Below, piece by piece: positions 44,201 to 53,211 of a DNA stretch of 64,000 bases (its first letter is position 1; each line of letters starts with the position of its first letter). The notes under the pieces are model-generated. The model was not told where the DNA came from. It saw only the letters and a program-made list of their open reading frames with translations, and did no database searches. The stretch lies in NCBI GenBank assembly GCA_015832175.1, contig WJXW01000008.1:124001-188000 (forward strand), in the 5' to 3' direction. The position numbers and the translations under genes were made by a program. This stretch comes from Paraphaeosphaeria minitans. Its lineage: Eukaryota; Ascomycota; Dothideomycetes; Pleosporales; Didymosphaeriaceae.

Positions 44201-45161
44201 TGTGTAATGCCGTCCACTTGCCGTCACTCCTCGCCTTCACGTTCGCGCCATAGTGTATCAGCAGCTCTACTATATCGTCCCTCCCATGCGCAACCGCCAG
44301 ATGCAAAGCCGTCTTCTCTTTGCCCTCGACCGCGTTGATGTTCGCCCTAGGGCCTTTCTGCCTCGTCAAAAGCATCTCGCAGAGCTCCTTCTTGCCTGTA
44401 CTAGCAGCCCACATGAGAGGGGACCTCTTCGTCTCATCCTGCCCTTTCTCCCCATCGATCGCAACGCCCGTCCTCAAGAGCAGCTCAACCACACTACTCC
44501 CCCAGTTGCAGTGTTTATCCGCGGCCAGATTGTGCAGCACGTTGCGCCCCTTGTGGTCCTTCTTGTTGACATCTGCGCCGCGCTTCAGAAGCTCATCGAG
44601 CACATGCCAGTGATTCCTCCACGCGGCCGTCATAAGCGCCGTGCGTCCCTGCTTGTCGCACACGTCGACGTCGCCGCCGAACCGCAGGAGCACGCGCACG
44701 ATGCCGACATCGTTCTTCTCGACGGCGCGGAGCAGCGGACTGACTCTGCCTCCTGGCGCGCCGTTGGCTTTCGCACCATTCTGCAAGAGGTACTCGGCCA
44801 TGGCGATGTTCCCTCTCTCCGAGGCGCGCATGAGCCCGATACGGAGCAAGTGTTCGGTGGGTCTGGAGTGCGTCTTTGCGTCTTCGATGATGGCCATGGC
44901 GGCGTCATTGTGACGCTCTTCGATGGCTTTGAGGAGGCGTGGTTCGGCGCGTTCGTGGTGCGCTGAGGATGCGCCATCGCTCTGCAGCGATGGAGGTCGC
45001 GTCATGGCACAGTATTGTTCTTGCGTAGCGATGGCCTCTATGGTGTCTATCCTGGGGTAGGGCAAGGTACCCGGACTCTTGACGCGTACATGCTCGCTGC
45101 TGGGGTCGGGGACGGTGGAGGGCGGTGTACGATCCGGCGTTCGATGTGAAGATGATCGCAT
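41265..45161 (-). CDS. Ankyrin-repeat protein with C-terminal CorA-like transporter domain
   Basis: A single exon, 1298 residues from ATG 45161 (MRSSSHRTPDR); an in-frame ATG at 45005 (MTRPPSLQ) is an alternative. About residues 75-400 form ankyrin repeats (GRTALMTAAWRNHWHVLDELL, KTALHLAVAHGRDDIVELLI, MTPLHIAAQNDHLDVVQCLL). A disordered linker includes TDQTDQTDQTV, a 12-nt microsatellite at about 43365-43390. The C-terminal third is CorA/fungal Mg-transporter-like: a coiled helical region (LLDLKQKHANALEARFARDQA), then TM1 FTIVTIIFLPLSFIAALFAI (~1089) and TM2 YVAKFMFGLGFALSIPMVCIAL (~1124). The GMN motif of true CorA channels is not present (NVREFP follows TM1), as in many fungal CorA-like proteins, so metal transport is uncertain. 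The ankyrin half faces the cytosol if CorA topology holds. Confidence 0.88.
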   Translation of the reverse strand: MRSSSHRTPDRTPPSTVPDPSSEHVRVKSPGTLPYPRIDTIEAIATQEQYCAMTRPPSLQSDGASSAHHERAEPRLLKAIEERHNDAAMAIIEDAKTHSRPTEHLLRIGLMRASERGNIAMAEYLLQNGAKANGAPGGRVSPLLRAVEKNDVGIVRVLLRFGGDVDVCDKQGRTALMTAAWRNHWHVLDELLKRGADVNKKDHKGRNVLHNLAADKHCNWGSSVVELLLRTGVAIDGEKGQDETKRSPLMWAASTGKKELCEMLLTRQKGPRANINAVEGKEKTALHLAVAHGRDDIVELLIHYGANVKARSDGKWTALHNACQQGSVKVVRMLLGAGAEINARLLNGMTPLHIAAQNDHLDVVQCLLEREDCKRTARDAFGITPFILAAKQKNKDIVNKLAPFNQLETLSKDALSACQGFSGTIVDFGNFHNENRVTKRSVYEILYAKDPNNPRKPAFSVLPKQEKSVEFRWIHLPANNLTWVEALLTKAFVEEGAHDVPGYIALERSFAQQHRGQQVHSHFMRPLCQSIPRQSRVQDDSDLSDSADNRPPAIVVSHRPGSGLGIDSVAGLQEYLPQIPKAPVRTGTVSTDQTDQTDQTVGTVGSVSGKDNKPHKTKEKQKKTPKWSGGRQAGGRSGGTATPPRPDHQRPRKSSTPLSGSLLRSPGSPTGRKDTSLTAKGNIYTFMPYLHFETNANRQEMQDAIARAQYLREKEKHDGLVVRPRLKKAETYDEMLLRAHLGSSTVSLHVRRTLDQFFYHNIDTRSRDQDQVVYRYQTRRMTSEESEVDPKVFMVDQLWMWILGKDLVVTAFPQRWQQPRNDPLNVLDGIIENINSNTREPVQSVYDLAMVITNRCSGVFDRHRMGDEDYQFLDMFESSIGEATETETRLFEHFNAASKKASAWLQHHRRPNRFSRHLEAEVRHMQHQNKRGTHSHTHAHALASPPIPEDQFHDDDHMGPTHSPLFVDELLDIGAETDLLTEIKDIRDEIAMITKVLEDQRTVLEAMEPCLLEIQQTQHHRRQHDVKRRFREQSSLLKNHVSDLERMDKQASRIYGSITDLLDLKQKHANALEARFARDQAAGTARQSQTIMVFTIVTIIFLPLSFIAALFAINVREFPHLPGGDQPSLPLAYVAKFMFGLGFALSIPMVCIALGLDAIGDFGREVRRRFVVAFRQPRVSHSLHPGGGGGNGSDDEKFAGYAIDVHALEAALGTRGRPSGESYRDASRSTALVPVLSRATAAPPSASRKSVVASTGGNGAVGRRGSSAGRSATRRPGVVGRGSTGFKLRQSLDVSRGG

Positions 45162-45782
45162 CCAGCGCTGGTGTTTTCGTCCCAATCTTGTGTTGCGCGT
45201 CCCAAGTGCCACTGTGCACCGGTACGATACCAGGTACAGAGTTCCCAGATGCCTGCAACCTGCTCACCGCACAGTTTCACCATCTCGCGAACCGCCAAGC
45301 CAGACGTGCATATTCGAGATGCGCACCCCATCACGTGTGCTCAGCCACATCTCCACCCTTCCCGCATTATACCTAGGTACGACGGATCTGCCGTGCTCCG
45401 CACATCGTGGGCCATTTCAAGCGGGAACGCCGAGCTGCTTCGGAATTATGCGCGAGAGGAGGAGCAGAAAAGTGGTGGCCACGGCCGCCATGGAAACAAA
45501 CGTCCGAGGGCGCAACGCTGGGCGCGCCAGCCAGCCAGCACATTTCTCCACGGCGGCTGTTCCCGCGACGCGGAGCAGCGAATAAGGGTTCAGATGACGT
45601 AGAATAGGGCTACGGTATAGCTCCGCATGTTTCGAATAAACACACAGTATCTATCCCTCTTCCGCGCATCGTCTCCTCGCCGCCATCCCGTCGTGCGTAC
45701 TTGGAGCTTCAACAGCTCGTGTGGCGTGTGAAAGTCGGTGTGGTTGCGGACATTCAACACGGTTCGCAGCGGTCAAGACATC
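45162..45782. other. Divergent promoter region (ankyrin-CorA / peptidase-like)
   Basis: About 0.6 kb shared upstream region for two divergently transcribed genes. A CACCTAGGTACG-type TAGG/CCTA motif lies near 45372. No coding support. Confidence 0.5.
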
Positions 45783-47220
45783 ATGGTTGGGCAGCAGCAG
45801 CAGCAGCAGCATCATTATCATCATCACCACCAAGCGGTCGACGGCAAGGACACGGCAAGCAGGGTGGTCACGCGCGTGAATTCACAGACATACCAGACGT
45901 ACCAATACCACTTGCTTCTTGTCGCGTTTGTGGCTTTTCTGTATGGGCTGTACTACCAGATTTCGAATGTTTATCACGAGTATGCTACGAGGCATAGTAA
46001 ACACCACCATCAACACGACATGTACTTCTCGTCCTTTGTCCCTTCGACCACGTCTTCCCATGCGCCAGCATCTTCCGATGCGAAATACACCAGATCGGTT
46101 TTCCTGCCGTACGTCCACAGGTTCGGAACGAAGGGCGTGCCCTTGGTCTGGGTCACGATGCACGGTGGGAAAGAGGACGTCCGCATCCATATGCCCGTCG
46201 ACACTGGCTCGACTGGTCTCCTGATCGGCGCACCGTTGCTCCCGGGCATCGATCCCCAAGCTGGAACGCCTGGGCGCCAGTATCTCTCGAGCAGCAACAT
46301 CGTGTACGTGGGGCGCTATCTGGACCTGAAGCTGACGTTCCACGGGATTGGCGACGTTTCGGCCGGGGCGCGAGTGCCCGTCCTCATCGTGGATAAGAGT
46401 TGGATGTGCCCGTGGTACGACCCGCTCAAACATGGGTTTGAATGTCCGCTCGGTCCCGAGGGGCAACACCCGGTCGAGAGAGATGTAAGCGGCATCACGT
46501 ACATGGGCGTTGGTTTTGGCAGGAACAAGAACGCCGATGGCCAGCGAACCGCGGCCTCGTGGGGCAATCCTTTCTTGAACATCGATTCCATCAACGGAAC
46601 CCGGTTGAGGCCAGAGGAGATCAAGGCGGGCTACGTCGTGTCCACGAAGGGGATCCAGCTCGGATTGACCAGGGGGAATACGCGCGGATATAATTTTATG
46701 GAGTTGGAGCGCGGCATAGCGCATGCGGTAGACGCACGCGACTGGGCGATGCCCCGTATGCAGTTCCGCGTGAATGGGCAACGGAGCATCCCCGGTTCTG
46801 CTCTTATCGACACAGGTAGATGATCCAGCAGACGTTCTGATGTTATCTTCTGACGGGTGAACAGGTATTGCACAGATGTACATCCGCGCCGAGGATAGCA
46901 TGCCACTTCCTGAGGTGGTCATCAAGAACCCAAAAGAGGGTGGCACACCGACGGTGCAGCGCGTGAAGAATGGTACCAGAATTGCCATTGATTTTGGCGC
47001 ATGGGCGAGTGAGGAGCTCTGCGAGGTAGCAGCGTCGTACTCGTTTGAGGTTGGTCAGGACTCGATGATGGCGCCTTCTTACGTCGTGCCTGGGAAGCAG
47101 GAGCCTCCGCCGTACGTGAACACTGGCCGCAACTTCCTCAAAGGCTGCTCGATCGCCTTTGACGCCGTCGACGGACGCCTGGGGTTCCGTCCTGTGCAGA
47201 GATTCCAATCCATGATCTAA
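45783..47220 (+). CDS. Membrane-anchored aspartic-peptidase-like protein
   Basis: Exons 45783-46815 and 46865-47220, intron 49 nt, 462 residues. The junction rebuilds the second catalytic-type motif (ALID-TGIAQMYI). Residues 1-40 contain homopolymeric Gln (6) and His runs. YHLLLVAFVAFLYGLYYQI (about 41-60) is a signal anchor, giving type II topology with the fold outside or luminal. MPVDTGSTGLLIG (about 138) and LIDTG (about 342) are the paired DTG motifs of a pepsin-like bilobal fold, and GVGFGRN and LGLTRG lie between. Neither the usual flap Tyr context nor a propeptide was recognised, so proteolysis is inferred from the two DTGs only. The 3' end runs directly into a minisatellite. Confidence 0.78.
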
Positions 47221-47235
47221 GACGACTTTTCTTAC

Positions 47236-47540
47236 GTGCTGATGTCTTCCACCGCTGGCTGTGCTCTTTGGATCCCCGCTGCTTGTGCTGATGTCTTCCA
47301 CCGCTGGCTGTGCTCTTTGGATCCCCCCTGCGTGTGCTGATGTCTTCCACCGCTGCTTGTGCTCATATCATCCACCGCTGCCTCTGCTCTTTGGAACCCC
47401 GCTGCTTATGCTCATATCCTCGGCTGCTGCCTGTGCTGTTTGGAACTCGGCTGCTCATGCTCACGTCTTCCACCGCTGCCTGTGCTCTTTCGGTCCCCCT
47501 GCTTATGCTCTCTCGGTCCCCCCTCCTTGTGCTCCCTGCT
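47236..47540 (+). repeat. Minisatellite, 49-bp units
   Basis: Two nearly identical 49-bp units (47236-47284, 47285-47333) begin GTGCTGATGTCTTCCACCGC; a third and further units to about 47540 diverge and vary in length. It starts 15 bp after the stop of the aspartic-peptidase-like gene, so it probably lies in its 3' UTR. Confidence 0.85.
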
Positions 47541-47542
47541 TA

Positions 47543-47638
47543 TGCTCTCTCGATCCCCCCTCCTTGTGCTCTCTCGATCCCCCCTCCTTGTGCTCTCTCG
47601 ATCCCCCCTCCTTGTGCTCTCTCGATCCCCCCTCCTTG
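47543..47638 (+). repeat. Minisatellite, 24-bp units, four exact copies
   Basis: The unit begins TGCTCTCTCGATCCCCCC and repeats at 47543, 47567, 47591 and 47615. A variant unit with GGTCCC precedes it near 47504. Because 24 is a multiple of three and no stop occurs, it produces long open frames on both strands (CALSIPPP on plus, EHKEGGSR on minus) that are artefacts. Confidence 0.92.
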
Positions 47639-47796
47639 TCGTCGCCCTCATCCAGCCTCGCCGCTACCGTGAAGAGCGTCTCTGCAATGCCATTCAAAAC
47701 ATTCCCGCTCGCACTCCTGTTGCTGCTCTTGGGCGGCTGCACCGACGGCTGGATGCCCAAGCCCGTGCTGCTCTCGTCTTCTCCACCGCCATGCAT

Positions 47797-48339
47797 TCAC
47801 TTGACAGTCATGCTCCTCATGGGACTGCGAAAGTCGTTCCTCAGCCCGCGGTACTCGTCCAGCGCCTTCAAGAGCACCATGTGCGCCTGCTCACCATGTA
47901 TGCCCGCGAGCACGACGGATGCCGCCACGCCCTCGAGGCCTTTGACGAAGATGGGATACCCGCCCCCTTCCAAGCTGTATCGCGCCCTGTCGTCGACGGC
48001 GAGCCCGTACGTCTCGCCAAACCGCGTCTCGTCTCCGTCGAACTTGCAATGCAGGTACCACGTCGAGTGGCCCCACCTCAGCACGGTCGCGGCTTTGCGG
48101 CGCGTCTGGGCCTCGTCGTCGGGCATGCAGCCGGGCATGGAAGGCGAGTGGAACAGGGTCTGCGAGGACGACAGCGAAATGTGGATGATGGCGGGGCAGT
48201 CGGCGGTGCGCAGGGCGTTGCGCAGGATGTTGCCGATGACCCAGGCGTGCTCGCACGTAAAGTGGGCAAAGGTGAAGGCGCGTTCCTCCCGGCTCAGGTC
48301 GTCGAGCGAGCGCGTCGGCGACGGGAGTGCGTCGAGCAT
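47797..48339 (-). CDS. UPF0303 / HbpS-like (DUF336-type) protein
   Basis: 180 residues from ATG 48339 (MLDALPSPTRSLDDLS), single exon, normal size for the family. Motifs seen are FTCEHAWVIGNILRNAL, ADCPAIIHISLSSSQTLFHS, KAATVLRWGHSTWYL, YSLEGGGYPIFVKG and GVAASVVLAGIHGEQAHMVLLKAL, the usual arrangement of the GlcG/HbpS alpha-beta fold. The frame is open further upstream, but that sequence is repeat-derived. Yeast Ybr137w belongs to this family and associates with the GET pathway; bacterial relatives bind haem. Cytosolic; the activity here is not known. The 3' end faces the minisatellites. Confidence 0.82.
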   Translation of the reverse strand: MLDALPSPTRSLDDLSREERAFTFAHFTCEHAWVIGNILRNALRTADCPAIIHISLSSSQTLFHSPSMPGCMPDDEAQTRRKAATVLRWGHSTWYLHCKFDGDETRFGETYGLAVDDRARYSLEGGGYPIFVKGLEGVAASVVLAGIHGEQAHMVLLKALDEYRGLRNDFRSPMRSMTVK

Positions 48340-48463
48340 CGTGTGCGGACCGGCGGGGGGGTTACGCTGTGCGGGCGGTAGGTATATACCTACTATCGTA
48401 TCGACAGGTAGGTAGGTAGGTATCGTAGCTGAACTCTTTCCCCCAGACAAACCAACAAGGACA

Positions 48464-48612
48464 GAAAGGACGCCTGAAATATGCCACCAACGGTACGTGA
48501 CTTGACAGGGAAGAAAGGACGCCTGGACTATGCCACCAACGGTACGTGACTTGACAGATAACAAAGGACGGCTGGACTATGCCACCAACGGTACGTGAAG
48601 AAATAGAAGAGA
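48464..48612 (+). repeat. Tandem repeat, 49-bp units, about three copies
   Basis: Units start at 48464, 48513 and 48562 (AAAGGACGCCTGGACTATGC-type) and share CCACCAACGGTACGTGA. A fourth, weak partial copy starts near 48612. It lies 125 bp upstream of the UPF0303-like gene. Sequence is unrelated to the 47.2-kb minisatellite although the period is also 49. Confidence 0.88.
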
Positions 48613-49294
48613 AAGGAAGCCTGAACTAGGTAGGTATGCCACGAACTGCACCCACCTACGCGACTTGATAGATAGGAAACAAATGAACAAAGGACAAAGC
48701 CGGGACTACCTACTAGGTGCCTAGACTTTTAGCTAAGGCGCTACCTACCTACATTGATGCGAGTGGGATCACTCCGGGCCTACTATATATACTTACCTAC
48801 ATACCTACGACCACGCCCGCAGCCAACGCAGAGCGCAATGTCGTCTTGTCTCAGGCTGCAGCACTGCATGGTGCGGTGCGTCTGGTGGCCGCGGCGTCTT
48901 ACGCAGCCGTTGCTTTGCCCTACCTAGATGTGCCTGTACCGTACCTAGATACTTACCTACCCTACCTACCTACCCTACCTACCTACCCTACCTACCTACC
49001 CTACGCATCCGTGCGGGTCTCGTCCCGCGCAGCAACTCTAACCGACGGGCCGGCCTCTGCCCCTCAATCCTCCCCTCCAACGACACCACACTCACGCCCG
49101 CGCCCTAGATACCTAGTCGCATCCGCACCGCGTTTCGAAATCTCCGCCCGCGCAACGAAACGCCGTTGCGCGTTTCGCCCAGTCTTCCGTCGGTAGGTAC
49201 CCGAACCAGAAGTTTCCGAGGCGCGCTGATGGTCGGATCGCTGGCACAACAGTCACTCTTGATCGATCGCCGCGTCCATTGCGCACTCGCGTAC

Positions 49295-49466
49295 GTAGGT
49301 AGGTAGGTAGGTAGGTAGCTAGGTAGGTAGCTAGGTAGGTAGCTAGGTAGGTAGCTAGGTAGGTAGCTAGGTAGGTAGCTAGGTAGGTAGCTAGGTAGGT
49401 AGCTAGGTAGGTAGCTAGGTAGGTAGCTAGGTAGGTAGCTCGGTAGGTAGTTAGGTAGCTAGGTAT
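49295..49466. repeat. TAGG-based microsatellite, 12-bp higher-order unit
   Basis: A pure GTAG tetranucleotide run switches to about twelve copies of the 12-bp unit TAGGTAGGTAGC, ending with two imperfect units. On the minus strand it is open in frame (Tyr-Leu-Ala-Thr repeats), which is not a gene. Confidence 0.95.
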
Positions 49467-49983
49467 CACAACATCCCTCATCTCGCTTCTAGTAAGACAG
49501 GGAGGCGCCCACATATTACCACGCGGCGCCAAGCCGTACATGGGGGTGTTGAAACGGGTATTGCGCTCGTGGGGTCTTGTAAATGCGGGTGTTGAAACTG
49601 ACATCGCTCTGGTATCTACCTATGGTAGGCTCCTGTACCGTACGTGCGTGGCCTGACCCCTCGTGTTGGAGGTACGACGCCCACATGGGGCCTGCGGTGG
49701 GTACTCATACCGTACTCGTACCTACCTACCCGACGTGTCTCGTATGCCCATGTACATAGGTAGCTATCGTTCGATTTCCTCTCCTTCGGAAACCAGAACC
49801 CCAGCTCGCGGATTCGGATCTGCGCCCCGCTGTCCCTTTGTTGGGTTATTTTTTGCTTTTCGTCATCCCGGAGCGTTTCGTTTCATCGAATCGAATCGAA
49901 TCGAATCGAGGAGTGATCAACGCTGAGGATGTCAGTGCGTGGGAGGAAGGCTAGAGCCTAGAAGTACTGTCGCGGGTGCATTC

Positions 49984-50075
49984 CTTCAGACGATGCGGCT
50001 CGCTTGAATCTCTCCCGCGGTTGCCTCCCTTCAGACAATGCGACTCGCTTGAATCTCTCCGCGGAATCGGACATG
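49984..50075 (+). repeat. 45-bp direct duplication
   Basis: CTTCAGACGATGCGGCTCGC at 49984 and CTTCAGACAATGCGACTCGC at 50029 begin two adjacent copies that both continue TTGAATCTCTCC. Confidence 0.85.
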
Positions 50076-51137
50076 TCAGATTGATCCAAACCCAAAGAGA
50101 GCACCTCTCTTCTACCGTCACCATCACTCCTGGTCTTGGATTTTCCTTCTCCTCTTCTACCCTTACACGGCCCCCCGCCTCCAGCATCCCAAACGAGAGT
50201 CATTATCGCCGCCCGCATTGCGGACTCCAGCCGTCCACCATCCCTTCCCAGATTGAGGGACATGATCTTGATAGCAAGTGTAGCATCGACGAGCCCGGTC
50301 CCAAGCTTTGCGATCGGTGCACTCGAGCGTGCTAGATATCATTCGCAGCGGTTGAGAACAGCCAGTAGAAACAGCAAAAGGTGGTATCGGCCATCCGTGA
50401 GTGCAATGGTCGAACAAGCTTGTTGAAGGCATGCGCCACGGCGGGTGGCAGCGACGAGTCGAATGCCTTAGCCGAGAGTTATCTGAGGTTTCCTATGTAC
50501 GTGAGGGCTTAACACTGCAATAACCCCATTAATTACATGTAAACTTGATAGAGTGGCAGTGGTGCACCGCCTAATGACTGGATGCTGGCTGTTCGCAGTG
50601 AATTGGCAAATCACGTGATCGTGCCTGAAGTGCGCCATAGTCCCGGTCACAGGGTGCACAGGGAAGTAATCACGATTAACACAGAGAATAGCTGAATCTG
50701 AAGACACTGTTGTACATTTGGTTTAGAGCTAGTCGTGACCGAAGGTGGGTGAGAGCTTCAGTTCTTTGTCGATATTTGGATAATTCAGATGGTTGTCTGC
50801 ATCGAAAGCAAGTTTCACTCACACAAACACATGCAGCAATTTCCTGCCAAACAGGAGACGAATTTAACACTCGTTTCTGCTCGATTGAAGATTTTTACAC
50901 ACGAGTGTGAGCTGGAGGAATGCGCTCCGATACCCACGTTCATTCACCTCGATTACGGAACAGCTATCTAGCACGTGCCAAGACAAGAAAGCGGCTTCAC
51001 GCAGCTACATATAATCTCAATCCGTCGGCGAAGGCTCTACTACCCCTCATCTGCCATTTATCCACTTGCGCAGAAAACACCACTCTCCTCCACCGTGCAC
51101 CTCCAAACTTTCCAACGCGCACTTTCCCTTCCCCAGA

Positions 51138-52400
51138 ATGGAGCTCCAACACATCATCTTCCAAGTCGTCAAGGCCTTGAGCCTGGTTTCTTGGTACCTC
51201 GAGTCTCCGCAGACAGCTTCTTTTGGCGAAGTGCTGGCCAACTGTAACGAATTTTCCCTTGCGTGCCTTGAAGCGGGCCAGAATTCGCTTCGCACTCATC
51301 ACCAGCAGAAAGCCTACCTGGAGAGCCGTGATCGGCTACAGCGCCTCGCAGAAATCGACGCGGAACTCGCCCAAGAAGAGTCCAGACAAGATCAGGCACC
51401 ACACGTCGAGGAGGCTATTAACTCTCCAGACGAAGGCAACACCTCCCGCCCTATCATCAACATCACGCAACACGTCACACAGCACATCATGCAAAACAAG
51501 ATCGTTGTCTTCTTCAACAATCCCATCTTTCTTGGCCCGTGGCATCCAGATCTGGCATCGACAGACGCCTTTGGATTGATGCAAGCGCAGTGCGCCAAGC
51601 TTGCCGACGCCCAGAAGTCCATTGAGATGGACGCGTCCGAGACAGCTTCTCGGAAGACACTACCAGGTGGTATGCGAGACCCAAGTACCTATCCCCAGAG
51701 CACCAGTCGCTACAAGGCCTTTCTCGAAGACTACGAGGGCATCTCACCGGGTACAGTATGGGACAACATGCACCGTAACTTTGTTTTCGGAGCGGTTCTG
51801 TCCGTGTTCTTCGTCGGACTCATAGTTATTCTTAGAAAGCTTCTCAAACTTGTCTCCCACATATTCCAGGCCCTCCGAAACCTACACCGCCACTACTTTG
51901 CCCCAGTCCAAACCCACCCACGTTCTCAAGCCGACCCGACCACTCCATCCGACCAAGAAGCACAGTCCCCACAAGCGACGGACACCGCTTCCCCAGCTCC
52001 AGATACCCAAGCAGCTCCGTCCCACCCCGCACAGCAGCCACAAAAACCCCATCAGCAAACCCAATCTCGACACCCACCATCAGCCCCTCCGCCAATCGCT
52101 CCCGAGCAAGCTCTCAGACCCCGCCAACCGCCCTACGACGAAGCTGCCGACGCTATTCCGGCAGGTTTCGCCCTGGTCAAGACGTCGGAGCTGGACGATC
52201 TCCGGAAGCAGGCGTACGACACGCTTCGGCTGCAAAACGCATCTATTTCGATCGCAGACGCCATCGAGAGGGGGGCAGTCAAGGCAGACGGGCATCAGCC
52301 CATCAGAGCGAACAATGTCGAGCCGGTCAGGCGAATCCGATTCAAATTGGGACTGGTGGGGGATGAGGACGTGGACGAGGAGGGGGAAGAGGATGTATGA
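51138..52400 (+). CDS. Single-pass membrane protein of unknown function
   Basis: 420 residues, single exon, ATG 51138 in CT-rich leader context (CCCAGAATGG). The N-terminal half is helical and charged (SRDRLQRLAEIDAELAQEE), then INITQHVTQHIMQNKIVVFF. One transmembrane segment, FVFGAVLSVFFVGLIVIL (about 215-235), is followed by basic KLLKLVSH. The cytosolic-side tail is rich in Pro, Gln, Ser and Thr (about 265-345), then a helical patch AGFALVKTSELDDLRKQAYDTLRLQ and an acidic end. No signal peptide and no family recognised. The architecture resembles a tail-exposing membrane adaptor, but no role is claimed. Confidence 0.65.
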   Translation: MELQHIIFQVVKALSLVSWYLESPQTASFGEVLANCNEFSLACLEAGQNSLRTHHQQKAYLESRDRLQRLAEIDAELAQEESRQDQAPHVEEAINSPDEGNTSRPIINITQHVTQHIMQNKIVVFFNNPIFLGPWHPDLASTDAFGLMQAQCAKLADAQKSIEMDASETASRKTLPGGMRDPSTYPQSTSRYKAFLEDYEGISPGTVWDNMHRNFVFGAVLSVFFVGLIVILRKLLKLVSHIFQALRNLHRHYFAPVQTHPRSQADPTTPSDQEAQSPQATDTASPAPDTQAAPSHPAQQPQKPHQQTQSRHPPSAPPPIAPEQALRPRQPPYDEAADAIPAGFALVKTSELDDLRKQAYDTLRLQNASISIADAIERGAVKADGHQPIRANNVEPVRRIRFKLGLVGDEDVDEEGEEDV

Positions 52401-53211
52401 CGAGGAGGTGAAGAGGATGTATTCATGAAGCGCTTCACGGGCTAGACCTTCTCGAAAGAGAGTAAAAAGCTCGAAGAGATTGAGGATTCGGGCGACAAGT
52501 TGTGAGGGTGCTTGAGGAGGAAGGAATAGCTGATCTTGGAATACGGAGTGGTCATTTTTTTTGGGTCTGGATCTCCGTTGAAATGCCTGTCTCCCCCTTT
52601 GTGCTGGTAGGTTGGTTTCGAAGACTGGGAATTGTTCTGATCTGTGGGAACTGGGAAAGTACCTCTGGAGGTTTACCTTGAATTTTTGTGCTGCTGTGGC
52701 CTGGTAAATGTGGAGTGTTTTACGAATGAACCTCGTAATAGTGGTTCAGTCTTTTTTAATAAACACAAAATCTGGCTTGTCGTACCTAGTCGTGCCCATT
52801 CTGCTTCGGGTTGGAACAAAGAGAAGGATGGTCCCTAGGTACGCTCTGGGAACCTTTCTCTTGGTACAACAACAGCCACTGCGTGCAGCGATTGAATCAA
52901 TCAAGGCAATACACAGCAGAAACCCAGAACATCGAGCTTATGATGGCTGTTTCCTTCGAGGCTGAATCGAAGCTTGAACATGTACTCACAGGTGCATAGG
53001 GCAACGTCAAGCTAGCAAGGAGCTATGCCATATTAGGCTAGATCAGCATCAGCGCCTCATCCCACACGAACAGCTTTGCATCGCTGCCGACACTCACATC
53101 ACGCTTCAGGGTGACTCACGAGTGTAATATCCCAGACAAGGAAAATTGAATTCTCACGCACTAGCTGCTATAATACCCAGCATCTTGGGCTGATAGTGTC
53201 GTAAGTGTAAG
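52401..53211. other. Intergenic region, nothing recognised
   Basis: About 0.8 kb between two plus-strand genes. Only short chance ORFs are present. Confidence 0.5.

Larger units (their letters stand above)
48340..51137. other. Repeat-laden intergenic region
   Basis: About 2.8 kb with no gene recognised. Besides the listed repeats it has many scattered CCTA/TAGG runs (48407-48421, 48741-48765, 48950-49010), an ATCGA pentanucleotide run near 49885-49910 and a 45-bp direct duplication at 49984-50075. Confidence 0.6.

Noticed and set aside
47261..48415. Long plus-strand open frames (up to 384 codons)
   Set aside because: They run through 49-bp and 24-bp repeats whose units lack stops, then lie antisense to the UPF0303-like gene.
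49295..49466. Telomere-like or subtelomeric repeat
   Set aside because: The unit is TAGG/TAGC, not TTAGGG, and conserved housekeeping genes continue on both sides.
49113..49604. Minus-strand frame with Tyr-Leu-Ala-Thr repeats
   Set aside because: Pure product of the TAGG 12-bp microsatellite.
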